Assembly (NCBI RefSeq): GCF_015711475.1
Contig: NZ_CP065027.1
Coordinates: 1,860,001 to 1,924,000, forward strand
Direction: 5' to 3'
DNA from: Actinomyces trachealis
GTDB lineage: Bacteria > Actinomycetota > Actinomycetes > Actinomycetales > Actinomycetaceae
Length of the DNA: 64,000 bases
The position numbers were made by a program, and so were the translations under genes. The notes under the pieces are model-generated. The model searched no databases. It had not been told where the DNA came from and saw nothing but the letters and a program-made list of their open reading frames with translations. The first letter of the stretch is position 1; every line of letters starts with the position of its first letter. Below, piece by piece: positions 9,668 through 20,072 of this stretch.

Positions 9668-9742
9668 TCAGGCGTTGGGGCGCTTGCCATGGTTGGCGCT
9701 GCTCTTCGCCCGGGCCCGACGCTTGCGACCGCGCTTGCTCAT
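9668..9742 (-). CDS. Actinobacterial small ribosomal protein bL37 (24 residues)
   Basis: ATG at 9742 opens a 24-residue, very basic peptide beginning MSKRGRKRRARAKSS and ending in NHGKRPNA. This closely matches the bL37 protein seen in mycobacterial 50S structures (remembered as a 24-residue protein with the same RGRK start and ANHGKRPNA end). A strong GAGGAGAT Shine-Dalgarno sequence lies about 7 nt upstream. The gene is too short for routine ORF calling. It sits 159 bp downstream of rsrA on the same strand, so it may be co-transcribed with sigR-rsrA or have its own promoter. Confidence 0.85.
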   Translation of the reverse strand: MSKRGRKRRARAKSSANHGKRPNA

Positions 9743-9901
9743 CTTGATCTCCTCGTGTGTGGATTGGCCCCACGAGGGGGCACGGAACGCCGCTGATTCT
9801 CGCACACGCCCACAGTCAGTAGCCAACTCGCGTCAGTCACAGGCCGGTGAGTACCGCCACAGCGCAATCGGCTGCCGCACCCGGCGGCCACAGCGAAGCG
9901 C

Positions 9902-10249
9902 TCAGCCACGTTCCACGCGCGTGGTACGGACAGTGGTTGAGGTGACCGTACCGACGCCGTCGTCAACAACCACGGTGCGGGTGACTGTGGTGCGGGTGAC
10001 GCGCATGGCTGACAACCGCTCCAGCACCCGGGTGCGCAGCTCCACGGGAGCCTCCTCCACGCAGCTGGAGCGCAGGATGGCGCGCAGGTGGCGCTCAGCG
10101 TCAGCCAGGCGGGAGCAGTGGGCACAGTGGGCGACGTGCGCAGCCAGGCGGGCAGTGGTGTCGCCGTCGCACTCGTCGTCCAGGAACATCTCCAGCAGGA
10201 CCCGCGCCTCAGCGCAGGAGACTTCGTCGGGGCAGGGGAGGCCACCCAT
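9902..10249 (-). CDS. rsrA: Anti-sigma factor RsrA (zinc-binding, redox-sensitive)
   Basis: This 115-residue ZAS-family anti-sigma factor has the motif His38-x3-Cys42-x2-Cys45 and an upstream Cys12, matching the zinc/disulfide switch of Streptomyces RsrA and mycobacterial RshA. In the reduced, zinc-bound form it should hold SigR inactive, and thiol oxidation should release it. Extra cysteines occur at positions 6 and 27. The C-terminal third (about 82-115) is an unusual Thr/Val/Arg-rich tail with repeated TRT/TTV units. The ATG at 10249 overlaps the sigR stop by 1 nt (TGATG), so translation is coupled. Confidence 0.92.
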   Translation of the reverse strand: MGGLPCPDEVSCAEARVLLEMFLDDECDGDTTARLAAHVAHCAHCSRLADAERHLRAILRSSCVEEAPVELRTRVLERLSAMRVTRTTVTRTVVVDDGVGTVTSTTVRTTRVERG

Positions 10250-11046
10250 CAGCGCTCACCTCCGTCCGTCTTGTAACCCAGCTCGCGGGCGTGCCCGGCC
10301 AGGAGTTCGCGCAACTGTGCGCGGCCCCGGTGTAGGCGGGACATGACGGTGCCGATCGGTGTGCCCATGATCTCGGCGATCTCCTTGTAGGAGAAGCCCT
10401 CTACGTCTGCCAGGTACACGGCTAGGCGCCGATCCTCGCTGAGCGCCGCAAAGGCCGTTTTGATCTCCTCGTTGGGCAGCTCATCTAGGGCCAGGTTCTC
10501 GGCGCTGGGCAGACCGGTGGAGTCGTGGGAGGCGGCGCGGTGCAGCTGCCAGTCCTCGACGGCGTCGGCGTCCGACTGCTGGGGTTCGCGCTGCTTCTTG
10601 CGGTAGGAGTTGATGAAGGTGTTGGTCAGGATCCGGTAGAGCCAGGCTTTGAGGTTGGTGCCGGGCCGGTACTGGTGAAAGGCAGAGAAGGCGCGAACGT
10701 AAACGTCTTGGATTAGGTCTTCCGCGTCCGCCCGGTTGCGGGTCATGCGCAGGGCGGCGCCGTAGAGCTGGTCCAGGTAGGGCAGGGCCTCAGCCTCGAA
10801 GCGGGCGGCACGCTGCTCCTCGGTCTCCTCGGAGGGGGCGCGGTCCAGGTCAGTACCGTAGTCGGTGGGGTGGGTGAGGTCTGTGGGGGCAGCCGTCTCG
10901 CTGAACTCAGCCGACGCCGCCTCATCTCCCAGTTCCGTGCCCATTTCAGTGCCCAGGTCTGGGGCGGGGCTGTCCGTGGGGCCGACGGCGGCCTGGGCGT
11001 CGTCGTCCTCCAGCAGGCTGGTGGGGCTAGGGTGGTTGCTCATCAT
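10249..11046 (-). CDS. sigR: ECF RNA polymerase sigma factor SigR/SigH
   Basis: The 265-residue product has an ECF sigma core from about residue 80 ([20 protein letters not shown]) with region 2 ([17 protein letters not shown], about 107-123; [11 protein letters not shown] after it) and region 4 ([19 protein letters not shown]). It belongs to the sigma-R/sigma-H group that responds to thiol-oxidative stress and is paired with RsrA immediately downstream. The first ~80 residues are a Glu/Asp/Pro/Thr-rich extension absent from the shortest homologues. ATG at 11046 or 11043 is taken as the start; Met35 (10944) and the core boundary could give shorter isoforms, as known for Streptomyces sigma-R'. 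A consensus SigR promoter lies at 11148-11173. Confidence 0.93.
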   Translation of the reverse strand: MMSNHPSPTSLLEDDDAQAAVGPTDSPAPDLGTEMGTELGDEAASAEFSETAAPTDLTHPTDYGTDLDRAPSEETEEQRAARFEAEALPYLDQLYGAALRMTRNRADAEDLIQDVYVRAFSAFHQYRPGTNLKAWLYRILTNTFINSYRKKQREPQQSDADAVEDWQLHRAASHDSTGLPSAENLALDELPNEEIKTAFAALSEDRRLAVYLADVEGFSYKEIAEIMGTPIGTVMSRLHRGRAQLRELLAGHARELGYKTDGGER

Positions 11047-11147
11047 CCACGAGCCTAGCGCCGGGCGGCAGTGTGTGGGCCCGGTGGGGCGCAGGGCGTG
11101 GCGGGGCCGGGGGCGGCTGGTCAGCACGGCGGAGGTCACGACCGTTC

Positions 11148-11173
11148 AACGGTGGGTCACGGCGGGGTATTCC
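11148..11173 (-). promoter_or_regulatory. SigR-type autoregulatory promoter
   Basis: Read on the minus strand, GGAAT (11173-11169) is followed after exactly 18 nt by GTT (11150-11148), continuing as GTTG. This matches the SigR/SigH consensus GGAAT-N18/19-GTT. It points at sigR, with a predicted start site near 11141 and a leader of about 95 nt. This is the expected positive autoregulation of the sigR-rsrA operon. Confidence 0.75.
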
Positions 11174-11291
11174 CTGGAGTGCATGGGGCGGCACCAACGG
11201 GGCGGACGCTGAGGCGGCAGGTTGCTGAAGCGGTTCATAAACGAATCTGCTACCCCTGGCAGTGGCCGCCCGAATAGGCGACCATGGAGGC

Positions 11292-11816
11292 ATGGACCTG
11301 CTGCGACTTGTTGCCCGCCCCCTGCTCGCTGCCCCTTTCATCTTTGATGGGATTAACGCCGTCACGCACCCCGTCCCCCACGTGGAGAAGTTCCAGGTGG
11401 TGGCCAATGGCCTAGAGAAGCATGGGCTGCCGCCGGTCATGGACTCCGATGCCACGCTCATGGCGCGGGTTAGCGGTGCGGTCAGCGTCCTGGCGGGCCT
11501 AGGGCTGGCCACCGGCGTGGCACCACGGACCAGCGCGGCCCTGCTCGCGGCACTGAATGTGCCACTGACACTTGTGAACCACCCCGTCTGGCTGGGTGCC
11601 AGCGCACAGGTGCGCTCGCAGCGGCTTTCTGGCCTGACGCGTGGCGCCGCCGTCGGGGCCGGGCTGGTGATGGCCGCATTGGACCGCGGTGGCAAGCCTT
11701 CGCTGTCGTGGTGGTTGGCCAACCAGCGGGAGCACCGGGCGGAGCTGTCTGCGGTGCGCGAGGCCACGGCAGCCGCCGTCGAGCAGGCAGTTGCCTCCCG
11801 CTACGTGGAGGTCTGA
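11292..11816 (+). CDS. DoxX-family membrane protein
   Basis: This 174-residue protein opens with MDLLRLVARPLLAAPFIFDG, the typical DoxX first helix, and has four hydrophobic segments (about 5-25, 55-80, 85-105 and 120-140) followed by a hydrophilic helical C-terminus. DoxX relatives are linked in mycobacteria to a membrane oxidoreductase complex with SodA and SseA that senses redox and thiol stress. Divergent placement beside sigR-rsrA fits a redox role but is only suggestive. ATG 11292 is chosen because the first helix starts there; GGAGG ends 1 nt before it, which is poor spacing. GTG 11262 is the alternative, adding ten residues. Confidence 0.8.
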   Translation: MDLLRLVARPLLAAPFIFDGINAVTHPVPHVEKFQVVANGLEKHGLPPVMDSDATLMARVSGAVSVLAGLGLATGVAPRTSAALLAALNVPLTLVNHPVWLGASAQVRSQRLSGLTRGAAVGAGLVMAALDRGGKPSLSWWLANQREHRAELSAVREATAAAVEQAVASRYVEV

Positions 11817-12013
11817 GACCAGCCCCACCCCAAGGACAGGTAGGACCTGAGACCTAGCAAGCCTGGGGTTGAGTTCTGCCCGGCAGCCGGTGGTCAAGTG
11901 CCTCTAGACCCAGACCAGACCCCACCTAAACCCACCTGTGCGACCAAGGTCACGCTATGGTGAGTACATCCACGCGCCCGGAACACCGGGCCCCGCCACA
12001 AGAGGAGCCGAGC
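11817..12013 (+). other. Intergenic leader before icd with a small hairpin
   Basis: CAGGT-AGG-ACCTG (11837-11849) forms a short hairpin after the DoxX-like gene and could be a weak terminator. A TATGGT (11956-11961) could be the -10 of icd, giving a leader of about 45 nt, but no -35 is evident. Nothing else is seen. Confidence 0.35.
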
Positions 12014-14233
<2,220 letters not shown>

Positions 14234-14265
14234 GACACTGAAGTATCTGGACCAGGAGAACTACC

Positions 14266-14580
14266 GTGAACGCAGGACCCTCTTGCAGCACACACACCGG
14301 ACATGACAACAAGCAGCAGATTCGGTTTCTGTTGATCTGGTGCCTGACAGTCGCCCTGTCCTACTCATTCCTGCCGACCGCGGTCTGGAACCCGGTCCGC
14401 TGGCTGCTGCTGGTGGTTCTTGGCGCGGAGGTGCTGTGGATGCTGGTCCTCAGTACCGCCGCTCACACTGACTCACGCCACCGGGCCAGGCGTACGCAAA
14501 ACAGGCACGACGCCGTAGACGCAGGCCCCAGCACCAGCTCAGTCTGGCGGGGCCGGGAGGAGCCCGGCGCCCGGTCCTGA
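14266..14580 (+). CDS. Small membrane protein of unknown function
   Basis: This 104-residue protein has a hydrophilic N-terminus, two predicted membrane helices (about residues 20-37 and 44-64) and a charged, probably cytoplasmic C-terminus (RHRARRTQNRH). The GTG start at 14266 is supported by AGGAG about 8 nt upstream. It lies 32 nt after icd and immediately before aroA. I do not recognise a family. Confidence 0.6.
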   Translation: MNAGPSCSTHTGHDNKQQIRFLLIWCLTVALSYSFLPTAVWNPVRWLLLVVLGAEVLWMLVLSTAAHTDSRHRARRTQNRHDAVDAGPSTSSVWRGREEPGARS

Positions 14581-14586
14581 CACAAT
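14581..14586 (+). promoter_or_regulatory. Leaderless -10-like element before aroA
   Basis: CACAAT precedes the GTG at 14594 by 7 nt, directly after the stop of the upstream gene, with no Shine-Dalgarno sequence between. This favours GTG 14594 over ATG 14585 as the aroA start. Confidence 0.4.
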
Positions 14587-14593
14587 GGTGCCC

Positions 14594-16150
14594 GTGACAC
14601 GCGAGGCCCCCTCCGTCCCCAGTATCGGGACTGCCAGCCCAGACGGCGCAGGCAGCCCCGATACTCCCGGAACCCCAGCCAGCCCCGCCCCCACCGCCTG
14701 GGCCGCCCCCGCCGCCCCTGGGCCGCTCGACGCCGTCGTGGAGCTGCCGGGCTCCAAGTCACTGACCGCCCGGGCCCTGGTGCTCGCCGCCCTCGCCGAT
14801 TCCCCATCCACCCTGCGGGGTGCCCTACGCTCCCGGGACACCGACCTGATGCTGGAAGCCCTGCACGTGCTCGGCGTCGGTTCCGAGGTGCTGGACGAGT
14901 CCGGCAGCAGCCTGCGGATCCTCCCCACCACCGAGCCCCCGCCCGTCACGGCCCCGGCTGGCGACCCACCCCAGGTCGACTGCGGCCTAGCGGGCACCGT
15001 CATGCGCTTCGTGCCGCCACTGGCCGCCCTGGCCCAAGCGCCTGTGATCTTCGACGGCGACGAGGCCGCCCGCCTGCGCCCCCTGGGCCCGGTCCTGGAC
15101 GCCCTGGCCGCCCTTGGGGCTGCCGTCAGCGAGCTGGGTGCCCCCGGCCACCTGCCGGTGCGCGTGGGGCCAGGCAGCGGGGCCCTCCTGCGTCCTGCCG
15201 ACCCCACCAACCCCACCGCCCCGCACCGGGTGAGCATCGACGCCTCCCAGTCCTCCCAGTTCCTCTCCGCCCTCCTGCTCGTAGGGGCCCTGCTGCCCGG
15301 CGGCCTGGAGATCACCCCCACCGGGCCGGTCCCCTCATTGCCCCACATCCACATGACGGTGGAGAGCCTGCGCGAGCGCGGAATCGTCGTCGACGAGCCA
15401 TCCCCGCAGGCCCCCGAGGGCGCACGCAGCTGGCGGGTCCACCCGGGGCGCCCCCGCGGCGGGGAGGTGCAGATCGAGCCGGACCTGTCCAACGCTGGCC
15501 CCTTCCTGGCGGCGGCCCTGGTGGCGGGCGGCAGCGTCACCGTGCCGCACTGGCCCGCACACACCACGCAGGCCGGGGACGCCTGGCGGGAGCTCCTGCC
15601 CCGGCTGGGCGGCACCGTCACCACCACCGTGCAGCCCGACGGTGCGCTGCGGCTCACCGCCCACGGCACGGGACGGCTCACGGGGATCGACGCGGACTTC
15701 TCCGCCGTCGGGGAGCTGGCCCCCACCGTCGCGGCGCTGGCCACCCTGGCCTCCGCGCAGGGGCACCCCAGCCGCCTGCGCGGTATCACGCACCTGCGCG
15801 GGCACGAGACCAACCGCCTGACCGCCCTGGTCACTGAGATCAACCGCCTGGGCGGCCGCGCCCGCGAGACCGCCGACGGCCTGAAGATCGCCGCCCTGCC
15901 CGCCGGGACACGCCTGCACCCCACCTGCCTGCGCGCCTACGCCGACCACCGCCTGGCCACCTTCGCGGCGGTTATCGGCCTAGCGGTGCCCGGCACCAGG
16001 CTCGACGACGTCGCCTGCACCGCCAAGACCCTCCCCGGCTTCCCCGTCCTGTGGGAGAAGCTGCTCCCCAGCACCGCCGCGGAGGTAACCGACAGTTGGG
16101 CGTCCGCCCCCGCCCCAGCCGCCACCCGCACGACCCAGGAGGCCAGTTGA
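14594..16150 (+). CDS. aroA: 3-phosphoshikimate 1-carboxyvinyltransferase (EPSP synthase)
   Basis: The 518-residue enzyme condenses shikimate-3-phosphate with PEP in aromatic amino acid and chorismate synthesis. Visible motifs are PGSKSLTARALVLAALA (phosphate-binding N-terminal motif), DCGLAGTVMRFVPPLAA, SQSSQFLSALLL, HIHMTVESLRERG, and LRGHETNRLTAL in place of the classical KESDR region, as in Actinobacteria. The first ~45 residues are a Pro/Ala/Thr-rich extension beyond the usual 430-450 residue enzyme. The stop overlaps the rsgA start by 1 nt. The aroA-rsgA pair near sigR/sigH is conserved in mycobacteria (Rv3227-Rv3228, from memory). ATG 14585 is an alternative start. Confidence 0.95.
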   Translation: MTREAPSVPSIGTASPDGAGSPDTPGTPASPAPTAWAAPAAPGPLDAVVELPGSKSLTARALVLAALADSPSTLRGALRSRDTDLMLEALHVLGVGSEVLDESGSSLRILPTTEPPPVTAPAGDPPQVDCGLAGTVMRFVPPLAALAQAPVIFDGDEAARLRPLGPVLDALAALGAAVSELGAPGHLPVRVGPGSGALLRPADPTNPTAPHRVSIDASQSSQFLSALLLVGALLPGGLEITPTGPVPSLPHIHMTVESLRERGIVVDEPSPQAPEGARSWRVHPGRPRGGEVQIEPDLSNAGPFLAAALVAGGSVTVPHWPAHTTQAGDAWRELLPRLGGTVTTTVQPDGALRLTAHGTGRLTGIDADFSAVGELAPTVAALATLASAQGHPSRLRGITHLRGHETNRLTALVTEINRLGGRARETADGLKIAALPAGTRLHPTCLRAYADHRLATFAAVIGLAVPGTRLDDVACTAKTLPGFPVLWEKLLPSTAAEVTDSWASAPAPAATRTTQEAS

Positions 16151-17304
16151 TGGCCCGCCGCGACACCGGCACCGACGACCCCCGGGTGCGTGTGCGCCCC
16201 GGCAAAGGCTCACGCCCCCGCACCAAGCAGCGCCCCACCCACAAGGACGCCGTCACCGGCATGGTCACCCGCATCGACCGGGGCCACTACCGCATCCGCC
16301 TGGACGACCCCCGCCTCACCGCGGACGGCAGCGGCGACATCACCGCCATGAAGGCCCGCGAGCTAGGGCGCGGCAAGATCGTGGTCGGGGACCGGGTGGC
16401 CGTGGTGGGAGACACCAGCGGCCGCAAGGACACCCTGTCCCGCCTGGTGCGGATCGAGGAGCGCGCCACCCTGCTGCGGCGCAGCGCCGAGGACGGCGAC
16501 GCCGCCGACACCGAGCGGCCCGTGGTCGCCAATGCACAGCTGCTGGTGATCGTCACCGCCGTAGCCGACCCCGAGCCCCGCCCCCGCATGATCGACCGCT
16601 ACCTGGTGGCCGCCTACGACGCAGGCATGGAGCCGCTGCTGGTGCTGACCAAAACGGACCTGGCGGCCCCCTCCGCGCTGCTGGCCCTCTACGAGCCCCT
16701 GGGGGTGCGGGCCCTGCTGACCCGCCTGGACCCAGCCTCCAGCAGCACGGCCTCCCGGGCCGGTGAGGGAGTCCAGGCCGTGCGGGAGGCGGTGGCCAGG
16801 CGCACCTCCGTGCTCGTGGGGCACTCCGGGGTGGGCAAGTCCACGCTTATCAACGCCCTGGTGCCGGGGGCGGAGCGCATGACCGGGCACGTCAACGAAG
16901 TCACGGGCCGGGGGCGCCACACCTCCACCAACCTGCAGGCCCTAGAACTGCCGGGGGGTGGCTGGGTGATCGACACCCCCGGCGTGCGCTCCTTCGGGGT
17001 GTCGCACGTCTCCAGCGCGGACGTGTTGCGTGGTTTCCCGGACCTGGCGGCCCAGGCGCAGGACTGCCCCCGCGGCTGCACGCACGAGGCCGGGGTGCTC
17101 GACTGCGCCCTGGACCAGTGGGCCAGTGAGACCGGCAGCGTCTCCACCACCTCCGCCGTCACCATTAAGGACGATGCCGACGCACCCACCTCCTCCCCCC
17201 TGGCCCAGCGGCGCGCACGGCTGGAGTCTTTCCGTCGTCTCCTAGCCCCCTCCCTGGAGGCAGAGGACCCGGTGCCAAGCTCACACCGCCACCAAGGTGC
17301 CTGA
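16150..17304 (+). CDS. rsgA: Ribosome small subunit-dependent GTPase A
   Basis: This 384-residue circularly permuted GTPase shows the motif order G4 (LTKTD), G1 (GHSGVGKST) and G3 (DTPG), which defines RsgA/YjeQ. An OB-fold N-terminal domain (about 35-115) and a C-terminal zinc-binding segment (CPRGCTHEAGVLDCAL) are present. It acts in late 30S subunit maturation. The ATG at 16150 overlaps the aroA TGA by 1 nt, and the long upstream extension is a frame shadow of aroA. The last ~45 residues are Ser/Thr/Asp-rich and not conserved-looking. Confidence 0.95.
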   Translation: MARRDTGTDDPRVRVRPGKGSRPRTKQRPTHKDAVTGMVTRIDRGHYRIRLDDPRLTADGSGDITAMKARELGRGKIVVGDRVAVVGDTSGRKDTLSRLVRIEERATLLRRSAEDGDAADTERPVVANAQLLVIVTAVADPEPRPRMIDRYLVAAYDAGMEPLLVLTKTDLAAPSALLALYEPLGVRALLTRLDPASSSTASRAGEGVQAVREAVARRTSVLVGHSGVGKSTLINALVPGAERMTGHVNEVTGRGRHTSTNLQALELPGGGWVIDTPGVRSFGVSHVSSADVLRGFPDLAAQAQDCPRGCTHEAGVLDCALDQWASETGSVSTTSAVTIKDDADAPTSSPLAQRRARLESFRRLLAPSLEAEDPVPSSHRHQGA

Positions 17305-17342
17305 GCTGCCCGTACCGGAGCGCAATACCGGCGTGCTTGGCG

Positions 17343-17348
17343 TATGGT
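17343..17348 (+). promoter_or_regulatory. Leaderless -10 element (TATGGT)
   Basis: TATGGT ends 6 nt before the GTG at 17355. There is no Shine-Dalgarno sequence, so a leaderless mRNA starting at the GTG is likely. This sets the start downstream of the TTG at 17337. Confidence 0.55.
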
Positions 17349-17354
17349 CTGCCC

Positions 17355-18005
17355 GTGACTGAGACGATCCGGCAGGCTGGCCCCGTGGACCTGCTGCCCC
17401 TGGCCTCCCTGCTTACCGAGGTTTTCAGCGCTGATCCGCTCATGCAGGCCATCACCGGTCCAGCCCCAGACCCGCTGGCGGCCCTACGGCATCTGCTCGA
17501 CTTTGAACTCACCGGCCACTACCTCTCCCCCAAGGCCCCCACTACCGTGGACGTCGTCACCGACCACACGGGCCGTATCCTGGCCGCCGCCCTGTGGGAC
17601 AACCCCATCCGCGTCGGTGCCAAACCCGCTGGCCCGCTAGGAATCGGCGGAGAGCCAGGCAGTGTTCCTGCGGGCATTGACCACGCGATCATGGGCCCCG
17701 CCTGGGACCTGTGTCTGCTTGACGGACGCCTGTGTGAAACCGTCCGCCCCCTCGCCCCGCATTGGCATCTCCAGATGATCGCGGTCGCACCCAGCCTGCA
17801 GGGCTTGGGTCTTGGCTCACGACTCCTCACGCACGGCCTAGCCCGCGCCGACGCCGAAGCCTTGCCTGCGCACCTGGAGTCCACCACCCCTAAATCCAAG
17901 CGCCTCTACGAGCGTCACGGCTTCCAGGAGGTGGCGGAGCTGGGCCCGTGTGACCCATTGCCGCGCTACTGGGCGCTTATCCGGCCAGCCTCACCTGCCC
18001 CGTAA
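17355..18005 (+). CDS. GNAT-family N-acetyltransferase
   Basis: The 216-residue protein has a GNAT fold. Motif A (IAVAPSLQGLGLGSRLL, with the Q/RxxGxG/A acetyl-CoA pyrophosphate loop reading QGLGLG) is near residue 140, and the C-terminal SKRLYERHGFQEV is the characteristic motif B. The acceptor is unknown. The GTG start is set by the -10-like TATGGT 6 nt upstream. The next genes, 220 nt downstream, encode an ABC exporter on the same strand, but linkage is uncertain because that operon has its own long leader. Confidence 0.85.
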   Translation: MTETIRQAGPVDLLPLASLLTEVFSADPLMQAITGPAPDPLAALRHLLDFELTGHYLSPKAPTTVDVVTDHTGRILAAALWDNPIRVGAKPAGPLGIGGEPGSVPAGIDHAIMGPAWDLCLLDGRLCETVRPLAPHWHLQMIAVAPSLQGLGLGSRLLTHGLARADAEALPAHLESTTPKSKRLYERHGFQEVAELGPCDPLPRYWALIRPASPAP

Positions 18006-18228
18006 CCCGTCATCATTCTCAGCCTCCCTCTCACAGGCGCGCGCCCGCGTCCTGAAGGCCGCGGAGAACGCCCCGAAAGCCTGCCCCTTGGTGCCAACGG
18101 CAGCTGAGGAGATAAAACAGCCTTTCCTACTGTGGGATGAGGACACGCAAGTCGTCATTTCTTACGATCAGCCAAACCTTGCCGTCGTTTCCACCTGGCG
18201 ATGTCCAGCCGATCACAGGAGCTTTGAC
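18006..18228 (+). other. Upstream region of the MacAB-like operon
   Basis: The frame of the adaptor continues open through this stretch, but the translation is not membrane- or adaptor-like and no Shine-Dalgarno sequence supports an upstream start. The only clear signal is AGGAG at 18216-18220, 8 nt before TTG 18229. The stretch is slightly less GC-rich than its surroundings and probably holds the promoter. Confidence 0.45.
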
Positions 18229-19284
18229 TTGAAGCGTTACGTCCTGCCCACTTTCAAGGTGCTACTTGCGTTGATAGCCACAGTTGCCTTGGTGAAGATC
18301 GCGTTCTTCCCCTCCACCGGCAACTCAGCCACCGCAGACCTCAAACCTGGTTTCGAGGTAACCACCCCCACAGCCACGATCACCACTGGGGACATCACCA
18401 ACACCGTGGACGTGGCTGGGCAGATCGTGGAGGACGCGGCGGTGGATGCCAAGACCTCCTTCACCGGCACCGTTGACTCCTTCGCGGTGGCCAAGGAGGC
18501 CACAGTGGCAGAGGGCTCCCCCCTTATCTACTTGAAGAAGGTGGAGCCACAGGAGCCAATCGTCGACACAGGTGCGGAAGGCAAGCCCACCAGTACCAAG
18601 GTGCCGGACAAAGTCACTTGGTCCACGGTCTTCGCCCCAGCCGCTGGCGTGGTGCACTTCTCCGTGATTGAGAACCAGGAGGTCACGGTAGGTACCGTAG
18701 TCGCCACGATCTCACCAGGGACCTACTCAGCCACGGGCAATATCTCCCCCGCCCAGCAGTACCGACTCACCAACGCACCCACGGAAGCGCTAGTCACCAT
18801 CCAGAACGGCCCCGCGCCCTTCTCATGCAAGAATCTGAAGATCGGCACCAAAGCGAACACCTCCACCACCACCAGTGGTGACGGTTCCACCACCACCTCC
18901 ACCGGGGATGGCACCCGCGTCGAGGTTCGCTGCTCCGTACCCACTGACCAGAAGGTGTTTCCTGGCCTAACCGCCACCATCGGGATCTCATCTGGTTCTG
19001 CCTCCGGTACTCTCATGGCTCCAGTGACGGCCGTGGAGGGGAGCGTGGGCTCCGGCTCCGTCTGGGTGCTCTCCGACCCCGCCAACCCCGAATCAGCTGT
19101 CAAAACACCTGTCACCCTGGGGATAACGGACGGCATCAACATCCAGATCACCGAGGGTGTGAAAGACGGGGACACGATCTTGCAGTTCGTGCCCGGCAAG
19201 GACGTCAAGCGCACCGGCAAACCCAACACCTGCGAACCAGACGGTTCTGTCTGCTACGACGAAAAGGGTGAGGAGATCCCGTGA
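18229..19284 (+). CDS. MacA/HlyD-like periplasmic-type adaptor protein of an ABC exporter
   Basis: The TTG-initiated 351-residue protein has an N-terminal membrane anchor (VLPTFKVLLALIATVALVK, about residues 5-26). The rest is extracytoplasmic, with an adaptor-like beta-barrel/hairpin (ITTGDITNTVDVAGQI; FAPAAGVVHFSVIENQEVTVG is a biotinyl-lipoyl-like half motif) and a C-terminal segment (SGTLMAPVTAVEGSVGSGSVWVL-type, as in MacA). A Ser/Thr/Gly-rich insert (about 207-230) interrupts it. The TTG is chosen for its AGGAG 8 nt upstream. The TGA overlaps the ATPase start (GTGA). Such adaptors in monoderms couple to MacB-like permeases that export peptides or antibiotics; the substrate here is unknown. 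Confidence 0.82.
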   Translation: MKRYVLPTFKVLLALIATVALVKIAFFPSTGNSATADLKPGFEVTTPTATITTGDITNTVDVAGQIVEDAAVDAKTSFTGTVDSFAVAKEATVAEGSPLIYLKKVEPQEPIVDTGAEGKPTSTKVPDKVTWSTVFAPAAGVVHFSVIENQEVTVGTVVATISPGTYSATGNISPAQQYRLTNAPTEALVTIQNGPAPFSCKNLKIGTKANTSTTTSGDGSTTTSTGDGTRVEVRCSVPTDQKVFPGLTATIGISSGSASGTLMAPVTAVEGSVGSGSVWVLSDPANPESAVKTPVTLGITDGINIQITEGVKDGDTILQFVPGKDVKRTGKPNTCEPDGSVCYDEKGEEIP

Positions 19285-20072
19285 GCGCGCTCCTCGACAT
19301 TGAGGACGTGACCCGCACCTTCCAGGTGCCCGGTTCCCCGGACCTACATATCCTCACCGGAGTCTCCCTTCAAGTGGAGCCGGGTGAACACGTGGCGATC
19401 GTGGGGCGCTCCGGAACCGGCAAGTCCACGCTCCTAAACATCCTGGGACTATTGGATCAGCCAAGCTCCGGCAGGTACCACCTGGATGGGCAGGACACCT
19501 CCGTTCTCGGTGAGGCCCGCCGTGCCCGGTTGCGGGGGCGGACCTTCGGGTTCGTGTTCCAGTCCTTCAACCTGATCCCCGGCCTCAACACCACCGAGCA
19601 GGTAACAGCCCCTCTCCTATACGACAACGGTGCCGCCTTTTGGACCCGCGCCGCCCGGGCTGAGGAACTGCTGCGGGAGGTGAACCTGGGGCACAAGATT
19701 GATGCCCGGATCGACCATCTCTCAGGCGGTGAGCAGCAACGGGTAGCCATCGCGCGGGCATTGTCCCGCCGCCCACGCGTCATCCTGGGTGATGAGCCCA
19801 CAGGCTCCCTCGATATCGAGACCGGTGCCGCCGTCTCGGATCTGCTAGAGCGCCAGTGCCATGAGCGTGGCGCCGCCCTGATCATCATCACCCACGACCT
19901 GGCTGTTGCCGCCCGGGCACACACCCAGTACCGGCTAGAAAACGGGGTGCTGACCCGTATCTCTGTCACGCACGAGCGAGTGGGAAACCTGGATGAGTTC
20001 GGGGAACAGGTCGCCGGGCCTGTGGCCCAAGCACCTGCCTGCACCACCGCCGAGCAGAACGGAGTCCAGTGA
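19281..20072 (+). CDS. ABC transporter ATP-binding protein (MacB/LolD type)
   Basis: The 263-residue ATPase has Walker A GRSGTGKST (about residues 41-49), a Q-loop (FVFQSFNLIPGLNTTEQV), ABC signature LSGGEQQRVAIARAL, Walker B ending in GDEPTGSLD, and an H-loop (IIITHD). The FNLIPGLNTTEQV segment is characteristic of the MacB/LolD/FtsE branch. The start GTG overlaps the adaptor stop and the stop overlaps the permease start, so the three genes form a tightly coupled operon. The last 40 residues form a variable hydrophilic tail. Confidence 0.95.
   Translation: MSALLDIEDVTRTFQVPGSPDLHILTGVSLQVEPGEHVAIVGRSGTGKSTLLNILGLLDQPSSGRYHLDGQDTSVLGEARRARLRGRTFGFVFQSFNLIPGLNTTEQVTAPLLYDNGAAFWTRAARAEELLREVNLGHKIDARIDHLSGGEQQRVAIARALSRRPRVILGDEPTGSLDIETGAAVSDLLERQCHERGAALIIITHDLAVAARAHTQYRLENGVLTRISVTHERVGNLDEFGEQVAGPVAQAPACTTAEQNGVQ

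Noticed and set aside
14539..15924. 461-codon minus-strand frame
   Set aside because: It lies opposite aroA, has a shadow composition (Arg/Ser/Pro), and no ribosome binding site. aroA is unambiguous.
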